This document shows, piece by piece, positions 23,031 through 32,522 of a DNA stretch of 64,000 nt. Position 1 is the first letter of the stretch, and every line of letters starts with the position of its first letter. The notes below the pieces were generated by a model. That model did no database searches and was not told the DNA's origin. It worked only from the letters and a program-made list of their open reading frames with translations. The position numbers were made by a program, and so were the translations under genes. Location: NCBI RefSeq assembly GCF_037126465.1, contig NC_088210.1, positions 15,649,511 to 15,713,510 of the forward strand, written 5' to 3'. Source of the stretch: Ornithodoros turicata. Lineage: Eukaryota; Arthropoda; Arachnida; Ixodida; Argasidae.

Positions 23031-24249
23031 GAACTCATGGGCGCCGTCACGGGGGTGGGGGGTGGGGAAAAGGGGGAGGCCGTTGCCCCCCCCCCCCCTG
23101 CTTCAGGAAGATTGCCGTTGCAACACAATCACAAATTATGATTCCTTTTATCGCGCTACGTTCCTGAATCATAGGGTTTCTGAGCCAGGACGATGTGGTT
23201 GCGGGCGCAGTTGACGCATAGAATTAGATGCAGAACCCGTACCGTGACCCCCCCACACACACAAAAAAAAAATCTGCCCCCCCTTCCCGGGAAAAAATCT
23301 AGCGTTTTTTTTATTTTCAAGATACGAAACCACGTCAGGAGGAAATAAAAAGCGCATTTGCATGAAAACCCGCGTTCTACTCATGTACTACTCAGTAATA
23401 TAACTGTTCTCCCCTTCCCCTCCCTCCCCTCTTTCCCCTCTCCTCAGTAACATATGCCGCCAGTATAGGCAGGAAGACCGCTCGTCTACCCAACGTTACC
23501 CCCCCCCCCCCCTCCACCTTACTCATGAGTGCATCGGACGTACGCCTCGTTTTTCTCTTTATTTTTTTTTTAATTTTCACGAGGCACACACGGTTACTCA
23601 ACGCTCGACTACATACATACTGGGCGCCCCATACGCTGGTCTGTGTTCTACAGATAGCACATGGTATACTCAGAAACGACGGCCTTGCGCAACGTCACTG
23701 GACTGAGTGTCTATCATAATAAGCTATACAGCCACTTCGTTGAAAGACACATGAGTACGTGGATTCTTTGGGTGCCCGGAGATCTAGGCTATTCACCGAA
23801 AACTCTTTACGTCAGACCACTTGTGGAGCGCCACGTACGAAAGGTCACGAACTCGCATATGGTACGTGCTGTTTTCCGTGGATCTGTCTATAGGCGATAC
23901 CACGCCGCCCGCTAAATCAGTCGGAGAGGCGCGCAGTTGTATATAAACGCGCGAACTCGGAAGATGGGATACACCGTGGAGGATTATGTACACAAGGATA
24001 CCCACCTCGGTGAGGACTCGTGTTACATGCTCAGCGTGCGAAGTGCGGTAAGAGCGTCCAGAGGGCGTAGCCAGATGCGGGCGCGGGTAACCAGAGAGTT
24101 TTCGGGAACCGAGGCGGGGCCACGTACGGTCGAGGGACAAGGAACCGATCGGAGCCTCGCCGGAAAAAGTTTTCGGGAACTGGAGCAACGCTTCCTGTGC
24201 TCGGGGTCAAGTCAACTGCTATCGGTCAGCTCTGCCCACGAAGCTAAAG

Positions 24250-24480
24250 ACGTCAGTGATTGGCTTAGAGATGGATTCACACATGCGTTTTTTGAATGCG
24301 TTTCGCGTTCGCGGCGCCGCGAAACGCGGGCCACGGCGCGTTTCCAGCCGCTCTCCGAACCGCTCTCCGTATCGCAGTTTCGGAAGGCAGAAACACGAAC
24401 GCTTTTCTTTCGGCCAATCGCAGCGCGCGCGGAGGAGTGCGTTTGGCTCCGGTGGGCCTCCCACTTTTGTCTGTATGTGT
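24250..24480. other. CpG-rich block
   Basis: High CpG density with small palindromes such as GCGTTTCGCG and CGCGAAACGC, and open frames on both strands. Probably repeat- or promoter-like. No gene supported. Confidence 0.35.
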
Positions 24481-24635
24481 GTGTGTGTGCTTGGGGAGTG
24501 CATTCACTCTCACAAAAAGTTGACAACTGATAACGTACTACTAAATTTTGTCTCTATCTATATCTTTAGTTTTATCCCATAAATTGGGGCACTTGACGTT
24601 TCTCGTTTCCGGTAACCAACACTGAGTGCAGCAGG

Positions 24636-24651
24636 GGGGGGGGGGGGGGGG
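24636..24651. repeat. Poly-G tract
   Basis: Long uninterrupted G run (about 16-18), prone to sequencing error. Confidence 0.9.
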
Positions 24652-25170
24652 CTGATGCGGTTTTATCTCTATATATATCTTTGTCTCCGCTTATTTTCCT
24701 TCGACGCGTCAAGTTATCTCTGCAATCAGCAAACATAACTCCCTTCTTCCTGCGCCCTGCTGTTGACCTTGGGAAGGAAAAGGAATGGCACCAAAAGATT
24801 GCACCGCGAGTTTTATGAGCTAAAGCTGAAGATAGAGATATAAGTGCGTCTGTTCCCCCTTTATTGCACTCTGTAGAGGAATGTAAAGGAATGTTGAAAG
24901 CTGGTGTGTAGCGGCTTAATAACACAGTACTCTGTGTGACACTCAACGTTTAATAACTACCATATAGACTCAGATACATAAATACGTGGAAAAAACGAAA
25001 GAACCATCGGCCGAGCGTCTGCTCGGCGTCGAAGTAGAATAGTCTCTGTTTGTCCTGTGGCAGTCACACCCAGAACACAAAATTTTTCTCAAAAGAAACC
25101 CCGTCCGGACCTTTCTCCAAGTCACGGATGCGCGCAAACGGAGACGTGGCCCATAAGCACCCCGTGCAGT

Positions 25171-25198
25171 AACGGGGGGGGGGGGGGGGGGGGGGGGT
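25171..25198. repeat. Poly-G tract, longest in window
   Basis: About 25-28 consecutive G, followed at once by a tandem of GGAGAAAATCGTCC-like units (25200-25260). Confidence 0.9.
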
Positions 25199-25199
25199 A

Positions 25200-25260
25200 G
25201 GAAAAATCGTCCCTGGAGAAAACGTCTCCCGGAGAAATCGTCCCCGCAAGAGAAGTATCA
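25200..25260. repeat. Short tandem units GGAGAAATCGTCCC
   Basis: Three or four slightly varied units. Similar GGAAAAAATGGTCCC words occur near 1580-1640. The design recalls the foldback arms. Confidence 0.45.
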
Positions 25261-25315
25261 AGAGAAGTAGTTTTCACGTGCCCAGCTGTGGGTAGCCCAC
25301 CTCAGCCGCATGGTG

Positions 25316-25440
25316 AACTGCCAAAAACGAGCCTAAACTAACCTAACCTAACCTAACCTATGAAAACTAACCTAGGACCCGGATCTAACCAAGGTTCCCA
25401 CCGGGGAGATTTTTCCGCATCCCGCTGGCGGGACCACTGC
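25316..25440. repeat. Interstitial TTAGG-type tract
   Basis: CTAACCTAACCTAACCTAAC then variants. The surrounding words match 6715-6790 inverted. Confidence 0.7.
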
Positions 25441-26488
25441 CTTGTGTTTCTGGTGTCTGGCTCGCCCGGCTCGGATCTTCATTTTTTTTTTTTACGGGAA
25501 ACCAGCAACGTTAAGTGCCCATATCTGTGAGCTAAAACTAAATATATAGATTGTCCTTGGTTTAACAACCGGTCAGATGCCTGAGGCTGTCCACGCACAA
25601 ACTCAAGAAAAAGAGCAAAAAGGAAAATAACTTTGTTTCTGTAACTTTCTGGGCCTGCCTCAGACTATTTCGCGTAACGCCAGCCTGCCCGCATACAACG
25701 ACATTCCGCTCTCCCTTTGCCCCTCAACCTGTTGTTCCCTTCCCCTTATACCCAAATTCCCCAGGAAGGAGATTTTGGGTCTAAGGGTCACTACATAAGG
25801 GGTCGCTACATGTGGTCGATGCTACCGTCGATACGCGGTGGAACGGCAACACAGGGGTGACATAAACCCGCCATCTTTTACCCTCAAGCGAGTGCTTTTC
25901 GCAAAACTGCCTTCTATAGTCCGCTCCATAGGAAACGTCATTTTTAGGTCAGTAGCATGAGCAATGTATAATACCGAGAACAAACAGTCGAAGGGACCAC
26001 TAGTAACAGAAAGTGGAACAGGTATGGAACATCCATCGGAAACGAAAACGAAAAATTCAATTCTTACTTACCGGAAATAACGAAACCTCATTATTTTCGG
26101 TAACCCGACACTGATTGCACCGCCTTCCTTTATTCCGAATTTCTTCGATTTAAAAGGACAAACAGACGAGCGCAACTCGGGCCTCAAGGTGTCTAAGAGC
26201 ATGGACAGTTGATATATGCCAGTCGTCGTAAAAGCCAGACAGTGTGGCGGAACGAACCAGGGGCATCTATCGATTGTCGGTCGTGTATGTTAGGCATTAC
26301 GCTACGCTTGCCATCTGCTCTCCGACAACTTACCAAGGAGCACAAGGCTTCTGTTGTGTTCCGTCTCCGTTGTGTTCCAGCCTCAGGACAGTTCCTTTCC
26401 ACAGTGCTTACGGAGTTCTCAGTCAAGCGGGCGCATCGTTTGGCCATCGAGGACAAATTCACGGTGCACGCGCCACCGTTGCGCGCGG
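25441..26488. other. Intergenic, no gene seen
   Basis: CGGAAACGAAAACG and GGTAACC words near 26040-26110 suggest another decayed foldback arm. No supportable frame. Confidence 0.35.
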
Positions 26489-26670
26489 TCGCGATTTTCT
26501 TCTTCTTCTTCTTCTACCAATGAGAGAATGGCCGTGAGCCACTAAGGGAGATTGGCCAGGACAAAAGGGGCGTGAGATGTTCGATTTTCTTCTTCTTCTT
26601 CTTCATCCTCGGGGAAATGGCCGTTATCCACTAAGGGCGATTGGCCAGTACCAGATGAGGGTCATAGGCG
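26489..26670. repeat. Tandem duplication, units about 91 bases, with TTC tract
   Basis: Units start near 26490 and 26581 with CGATTTTCTTCTTCTTC and continue AATGGCCGT, CCACTAAGGG, GATTGGCCAG. A third partial unit is at 27005-27060. Confidence 0.75.
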
Positions 26671-27927
26671 TGGATTTTCCTGAACGCTAGCTATATATGA
26701 GAGGAGGAGGAGGAGGGGGTTGAGGCTTGTCGGAATAATGATAGGTGTGGGACTCGCGGAGGATAGCCGTGAAGTTAAGCGCAAGAGAAAAGGCGAAGAT
26801 ACGTTCGGCTGCTCAAAAGCGCTGGCTAAGAGTTATGAAGGCAGCCACACTAGATGCTACCGTTCAGTTCCACCTCCCAGCATGCGAAGACCCGAACGAT
26901 AGAAGAGAGCCTAGGCAGAGGGGGGCTCCTTGCATTTTCAGAGGGCGAACCAAATAATTCTGGCGAAGTCGATCGTAGAGGTGTTCGATTTTCAAAATCG
27001 AATTCCGCGGTATTTTCTTCTTCTTCTTCATCCTCGGGGAAATGGCCGTTATCCACTATTTTATATGCATCTGTCGAGTGAATCACTTCGCATGGTGCGT
27101 TTTTAGCAGTCAGGTTAACGGCTTTTGGTTTGAAAATGTGGTCGTGACTGAAGTGCTTTCTGTGCTCCTTTAAATAACTGCCTTAACACGCACACTATAA
27201 ATGACATTTTAGTCATTCGTCTCCATTGAGTGCTTCCTGGAGTAAACGCGCCGGGATACCAAACTCAGCTCCTCCAGCTGCGCTTGACACCTTTGCAGTC
27301 GACGTAAAATGTCAAGAGTAAATGCCGCTCTGCGTTTGTTAGACATTGAGAAGTTCTTCCGTCAAAATATCATACGACGTCGTACATTGTTTGGCTGTAA
27401 TACGCGATCGCCGCTTTATGCACATGTGTGCTCAGGAAACGCCTCCTCCTCGTTCGTATAGAACCGACATATTTTTTAGAGTTAGTGTGAGTCGGGAAAT
27501 GAGTAGCAGTGTGTTTTTGTTTTCGAGTGCCTTCGTTTTAGCAGAATTGTTCACCGTGAGGCTAACTTCTCCAACAATTGAGAGATGCAGGTGAGATTGA
27601 TTTGTAATGCGAAATCAAATGAATATCCAGATCAGGAAGCATAGCGATAGCCAATGCTCAGCAGGCGGATCATGTGTGTGTGGCTAAGCAGGCGGGTGAG
27701 GGTAGAATCAGTTGGAAGGGCACTCTTTTAGTCCGTAGTTTCACTTTTTTAATTTATGGGTTGATTGTTCACAAATGGTCTGAAAGCCACTACCTTTTTT
27801 TTTTCTTTCAAACCTGCCTATTAAAATGAACTATGCGAATTCACTCGACAGATGCATAAATGTAGCAGAATTCGGTTATAAAAATGGCGATCGCGCGCAA
27901 CGGCGGCAATGCCCGCAGCTAGCTGTC
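26671..27927. other. Intergenic, no gene seen
   Basis: Apart from the partial TTC unit near 27010, nothing recognisable. Confidence 0.4.
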
Positions 27928-28156
27928 CAGGGGGCTTAATCGCTTCATCGTCGTTACAGTCGTTACAAGCTAACGAGTGGCGGGAAATTAAAAAAAGGTG
28001 GGCACGTGAAACATTGCGCGTGACTTGTACCACGGCCTTCACGTATCGCGTGAAGAGCGCGGTGCAGGTGTTTTATAACGTGCCCACCTTTTTGAATTTC
28101 CCGCCACTCGTTAGTTTGTAACGACCGTAACGACGATGAAGCGATTAAGCCCCCTG
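27928..28156. mobile_element. MITE with 80-base inverted arms
   Basis: CAGGGGGCTTAATCGCTTCA at the left end pairs with TGAAGCGATTAAGCCCCCTG at the right. The arms (27928-28007, 28078-28156) are nearly complementary. CAGGG termini suggest the hAT group, but the 8-base flanks do not match each other. Confidence 0.8.
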
Positions 28157-28330
28157 GTCGCGTTGACGTCATTACGGTACAGACCGCTGACTGGTTTGGC
28201 GAAACATCGTCTGCTATATAAGGAGAAGTGGGAAAGAAATGAAAAGAGAGAGAGAGAGAGGAAATAAAAGTACAGTCGAAAGCGGTCCCGATTGGAGCGC
28301 GGTCACTTGTGGAACCGTAATGACGTCACC

Positions 28331-28642
28331 GATGACGTTTTTCTTCCTCCTCGTTTCTTCCTGGAGTTGAGGAAGTTGAGCAGGAATGCGCGCGTCGATG
28401 TTCAGGTGCTTTTTTTTTCTTTCTTTTTTTTCGTAGAAGGATATTGCATAGAGAGAAATATTATGTCTAAGTTATCGATTTCGATGACGTTTTTCTTCCT
28501 CCTCCTCGTTTCATGCTGCAGAGCGAGTTGATGGAGTTGAGCGGGAACGCGCGCGTCCATGTTCAGGTGCTTTTTTTTTCTTTTTTCTTTTCGTAGAAGA
28601 ATATTGCATAGAGATAAATATTATGTCTAAGTTATCGATTCC
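28331..28642. repeat. Tandem duplication, two units of about 155 bases
   Basis: Unit 1 is 28331-28482 and unit 2 is 28483-28642. Both begin GATGACGTTTTTCTTCCTCC and end TATGTCTAAGTTATCGATT, with small indels between. Confidence 0.85.
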
Positions 28643-29143
28643 AATAACATTTTTTCACAATGCCTCAGAAACAGAAAATCTCTGCGATCGCGTTTTGGGC
28701 TGAGGACGTGATAAGGCATCGCTATAGCATAAAGTGGTCGTTACCATCATTTACGAAATTACGCTTTCTTTCGCTCTGTAGCTTCTACGCAGCATTAACG
28801 AATGAGGTTTCAGTTTCCCGTGCGACAACGGGTATACAACTTGCGTCCTATCATGACGCGAACGCCAATTGTAGGACAAAATCGTCTCTGATTTCATGAC
28901 GACTTCTTTGCACATAAGCCGAGAACACAATTACTGCCGCCCACATCCGCGGCTCGACCCGTGTGAAACTGTAAAACGACACCCATCCGCATGAGCTACG
29001 ATACGTTCGCAGAAGACACGATCGAACGCTGGCAGCAGAACACATCTCCGCGGCGCATGCTCATGAGACAAGGTACCTGGCTGGCGGAGCTCCAGGACAG
29101 GTTTTGTGATTGGCTGCTCTGCACGTTCGAGGGTTCGTTTTGG
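28643..29143. other. Intergenic, no gene seen
   Basis: Only short frames. Confidence 0.35.
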
Positions 29144-29560
29144 TGCGCGACCACGACCTACTAGATTATAACGACCATTGTCAGGCGCACCCCTTCTATG
29201 CGCCGCATTTTTGGAAGGTAGCGGTGGCGCTTCTGATCGTCCCAGTTATTGCTTCCTCAACTTCTACAATACCTTGTACTTCAGCTTACCTTAGTATTTC
29301 TGTACAAGCGGTGGACGTTCCACAGATGTTTCATTCTGAGGTTGATTATCATCATCATTCTACGCGTTTTCATAGGGGCTATCGCTGTCGTCTGCTACGG
29401 TAGTCGTACACACGCTTCTGCGCGTTCAGAATTCAAATTTCCATCGTCCAATCGTGTTGTGCCGATCAGTAGCGCCCCTGGCGGGTCGTGCGGACAGGCT
29501 CCTCATAGGGTTTTCTGATTGTGACATGGTCGTTATAATCTAGTAGGTCGTGTGCGCGAC
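29144..29560. mobile_element. MITE-like element with 34-base ends, upstream of the Myb/SANT exon
   Basis: CGACCTACTAGATTATAACG on the left (arm 29144-29177) pairs with CGTTATAATCTAGTAGGTCG on the right (arm 29527-29560). The Myb/SANT-like start codon lies 170 bases downstream, so the element may supply promoter or leader sequence. Confidence 0.7.
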
Positions 29561-29729
29561 AAGAGTGGTTCGGCGAAGTGCCGCTAGGGGGCTGCGACGC
29601 GATTCGGAAAGAGGTGACCACTCGGCGCCGGTGACAGCATGCGACGGGTTCGAGTGTTGCGCGCGCGCATTACGAATCGGTGAGCGAGTCGTGGGGAGCA
29701 CGGTTTCGATCGAGATCCAGCAAACGCAA

Positions 29730-29983
29730 ATGGTGGCAAGTAGTACAAGCGAAAGTGGAGCTGGAGTCGCTCAGAAGATAAAGAGATTCTCAATGGTGGA
29801 AGATCTGTATCTTTTGCGTGAAGTTGTCGGCCGCAATCCGTATCACGACTCCAGCAAGTGGCAGAGTGTCGCCGACGCTGTCAACAGTCTCACATGCAAG
29901 GGATACAGCGTTCGTGCTGTCCGAGAGCGGACAGATCGCCTTCTAAAACTCTTCCGCAAGCAAGACACGGAAGACTCGAGGAA
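29730..29983 (+). CDS. First coding exon of a Myb/SANT-like domain protein
   Basis: ATG in strong context (CAAATGGTGG) opens MVASSTSESGAGVAQKIKRF, then SMVEDLYLLREVVGRNPY and SKWQSVADAV, then YSVRAVRERTDRLLKLFRK. The W plus helix-rich pattern with FS..EDL.LLREV at the start is typical of the Myb/SANT-like DNA-binding domain found in many uncharacterised arthropod proteins. The frame ends at a perfect donor, GAA|GTAAGT, whose TAA only mimics a stop codon. Later exons were not identified, so the gene is partial. It could be a transposon-derived or domesticated domain. The frame is open upstream of this ATG to about 29550, but that part looks like leader sequence. Confidence 0.6.
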
Positions 29984-30189
29984 GTAAGTGCAGAAGTGCT
30001 CACGTTTTTTTTAGTAGTTAATAGTTTTTTTAATAGTTTAATAGTTCTTCTCTCCGGTCGACGAAAAATAATTGAGTTCGCGATGTCAACCCATAGGGCC
30101 CCTGTTTGTGCGAATATTTACCGTTACAGTGTGCCTGTCTATATTGCCTTTCCTTACGACTTTTATGGCCTTTTATCGCTGACTTGAAG

Positions 30190-30240
30190 CCAGACAGGGT
30201 TGCCAGGTTAGGCTACTTTGCGCCAGATTGGCTACTTTCT
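30190..30240. mobile_element. CAGGGTTGCCAGGTTAGGCTAC terminus, single end
   Basis: The CAGGGTTGCCA start followed by TTGGCTACTTTCTGATTGTC resembles termini of short DNA transposons. No partner end was found close by. Confidence 0.35.
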
Positions 30241-30267
30241 GATTGTCATGGCGACGAAATTTTTGGG

Positions 30268-30650
30268 GAGGGTCTCCCGGTTGCGAAATTCCCGATCTCG
30301 AAATAGTTCGCGGTTTCTAAACAAGGAGCATCAAGGAGAATGCTAACTCGATTGTTCCGTAAGATTATCATGATACGCCGCGTTTAAAAATCCGGCATCA
30401 CCTTTTAGCCAGTCAAATTTACGGGTTTTCGATATCTGACCCAAGTCGTTTGAAAGAGAACGAAAGCCATCATTTACCAGGCCGGCCAGGACGAAACAGC
30501 ATGTTGGTTAGTTTATTATTAGGTTATAGTCCAAGTTCGATATTCGCATTTCCATGTCCAGGTTTGTCTAGGTTCTCTACTGGCATTCTTCCGCGCGCGA
30601 CTGTACATTTATCTCCAGCAGTTCATCTTGCATTGGGGATTTACAGCCGA
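30268..30650. repeat. Dispersed repeat R, both halves (copy 2)
   Basis: The left half ends near 30450 and the right half runs about 30500-30650, with less intervening sequence than copy 1. Closest to an uninterrupted copy. Confidence 0.75.
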
Positions 30651-30762
30651 GATGTACGCGCATGCGCTCCACAGTGGTGCTTTTTTATATTTTTATTATG
30701 GTGTGCTTCAAGAACGCATCCCGAAGATTTTACTAATTACGTTTTACTATTTACTTTGGTGT

Positions 30763-30805
30763 TCGACCTTCTGACTATTCGGCCTTTCGAGCATCGGTCT
30801 TCTGC
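30763..30805. repeat. Fragment of AAGGCCGAA-type units
   Basis: CGACCTTCTGACTATTCGGC, then CTTTCGAGCATCGGTCTTCT: the same word type as the arms of the 4902-6077 element. Confidence 0.5.
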
Positions 30806-30829
30806 CCATTACATGCACACGGAAAAGAA

Positions 30830-31013
30830 GGGTGGACCTCGATATTCCCGGTCGCAAAATCCCCGATTTGGAAATTCCCGTTCCCGAAACAAGGAAAGTC
30901 AGGGAGAATGCTCGTTCGCTTAGTATAAGACGGTATATGGTGCCGTGCTTAAAAACACGGTATCACTATTTAGACACAGTATCACTATTCACGGGTTTTC
31001 GATGTCTGTCCAA
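30830..31013. repeat. Dispersed repeat R, left half (copy 3)
   Basis: CTCGATATTCCCGGTCGCAA to TCGATGTCTGTCCAA, broken at once by the foldback element that follows. Confidence 0.75.
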
Positions 31014-31015
31014 AG

Positions 31016-32412
31016 GTGCCCGCTCATTTGGTCGAACGCCGTTTGATCGGAGGCGTTTGATCGAACGCCACTTGGTCGAAAGTCGTTTGATCGACGCCGT
31101 TCGTTCGAAAGACGTTTGTTGGAAGGGAGTTCAAAGCTCCGTGGAGTGTGTCGTACGCACTTGTTTTTCTGTAACTTTTGACTCGAGCATACGGAGCAGG
31201 CAATCAGTGTCCTCTGCTTTTTTCTTTCTCTCTTTCTTTTTTTTTTTTGCGTTTTTCAGCTGAAGAGGGGAGACCACTGGTTATTTTCAGACTTTTGTCA
31301 TTTACGAACAACACAGCTGAACAGAAAAGCGGGGAAGAATCCGACGAACTACACATCTGGTAGTACACATATTAAAGAAAGTGTTCTCACGTTGGGAACA
31401 GCCGATAGTCCGTGCTTCCTCTGGGCATCCTTCTCATTGCTGCCGGAAAATTTAAAGGGAAAATTCTAATGGGATAGACCCATATGTGCGCGGAAGCCAC
31501 TCGAAGTTTGAGGATACTAAGAAGGAAATTTCGCCATGGTACAACAAAAGATATTAAATTAACAGCAAATAAAACGTAAGTTCAACCTTGCTTAGAGTAT
31601 GCCTCTGCAGTCTGGGATCTCTGCACATCCACGATAAAAAAAAAAAGAGAGGGAGAGAGAGAGAAAATTCAAAGGTGTGCTGCCCGGCTTATCTTGTCTA
31701 TAGGTTTCGAAGGACTTATTCGGTTAATGTTTGTTGCGACAAATAAATTTAGATTCACTTGCACGCAGGCGCAAAGTAAATAAACAAACTGAATAAACGT
31801 AACGTGAAAACGGCTAGGCTCCTAACCGTTTTCATGCGTTACGTTTGTGATTCCCTCATCGCGGGCTCCGTGACAGTGTTTTTTTGTTTTTCCCCATTTC
31901 GACGTATCTAAAACTGAATAGTCAGTTCAATACAAATATTAATAATACATTGTTAATATCTGTCCACATACGACGCGAATAAATTATCCAAAAATGACAT
32001 TTATTATTTGAGATCAATTATTAATTGCCAAAGGGTTGGGGATGAAAGAGACGAATGACATGTTTAGTCGCTATGTGTCAGAGGGGGAAAACCTATCAGG
32101 TTTTCGAACGGGTGAATAACTCAGGCCCTTGGAGGCTGGGACCGCTTTTTGGAAGCAAAAAGGTGGGTTTGCACGAGGAATGTGTTTACGGGCAAGCGGA
32201 TTACACACAATGAAATGTTCCTTAGGATAACGGCATTTAGAACTGCAGCTTAGTTTCTTTTTATGCTGCTGCTGCTTCTTCAACGCTCAGGGGAACCAAT
32301 AAAAAAAAACAGAAAAAAAAACGATCAAACGACTGCTGCCGTTTCGATCAAATGGCTCTCGACCAAATGTCCCGCGTTCGTTCAAACGACCTTCGACCTA
32401 ACGGCGTTTGCT
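31016..32412. mobile_element. Foldback element, arms of GTTTGATCGAACGCC units
   Basis: The left arm (about 31020-31120) has units such as CGTTTGATCGAACGCCAC. The right arm (about 32320-32410) has inverted units such as CGATCAAACGAC and CGACCAAATG. The interior holds the LINE relic at 31505-31740, an inverted pair around CGTTTTCATGCGTTACG near 31800, and AT-rich sequence. It separates the two halves of repeat R. Confidence 0.7.
31505..31740 (+). mobile_element. LINE reverse-transcriptase C-terminal relic
   Basis: Conceptual translation gives RHGTTKDIKLTANKT, a stop, then VQPCLEYASAVWDLCTSTI and, after an A/GA-rich insertion, IQRCAARLILS. LVRPxLEYASxVWDP followed by xVQRRAARFI is the well-known C-terminal region of non-LTR (RTE/CR1/Jockey-like) reverse transcriptases. 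Stop codon and frame breaks show it is dead. Confidence 0.7.
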
Positions 32413-32522
32413 GTTGGTAATTTCCCGCGCGCGACTATGCATTTTATAGTCAAATAACTTTTATTTCCCGTAGTTTATTGTGCAGCGGGGATTTCGATCA
32501 CTTTATTTCGAGGTACACTCAA
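32413..32522. repeat. Dispersed repeat R, right half (copy 3)
   Basis: TTTCCCGCGCGCGACTATGC, then GCGGGGATTTCGATCACTTT and TTTCGAGGTACAC. Confidence 0.75.

Larger units (their letters stand above)
22017..25173. other. Intergenic, repeat-rich, no confident gene
   Basis: Includes the GCATAT-word element near 22840-23030, poly-C runs near 23088 and 23505, a CpG-rich block at 24250-24480 with open frames on both strands, and a poly-G run near 24636. No recognisable protein. Confidence 0.45.

Noticed and set aside
23937..24530. 197-codon plus frame overlapping long minus frames
   Set aside because: CpG-rich block with open frames on both strands, Arg/Ser-rich with no recognisable motif, and no splice or start signals. 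Length is explained by base composition.
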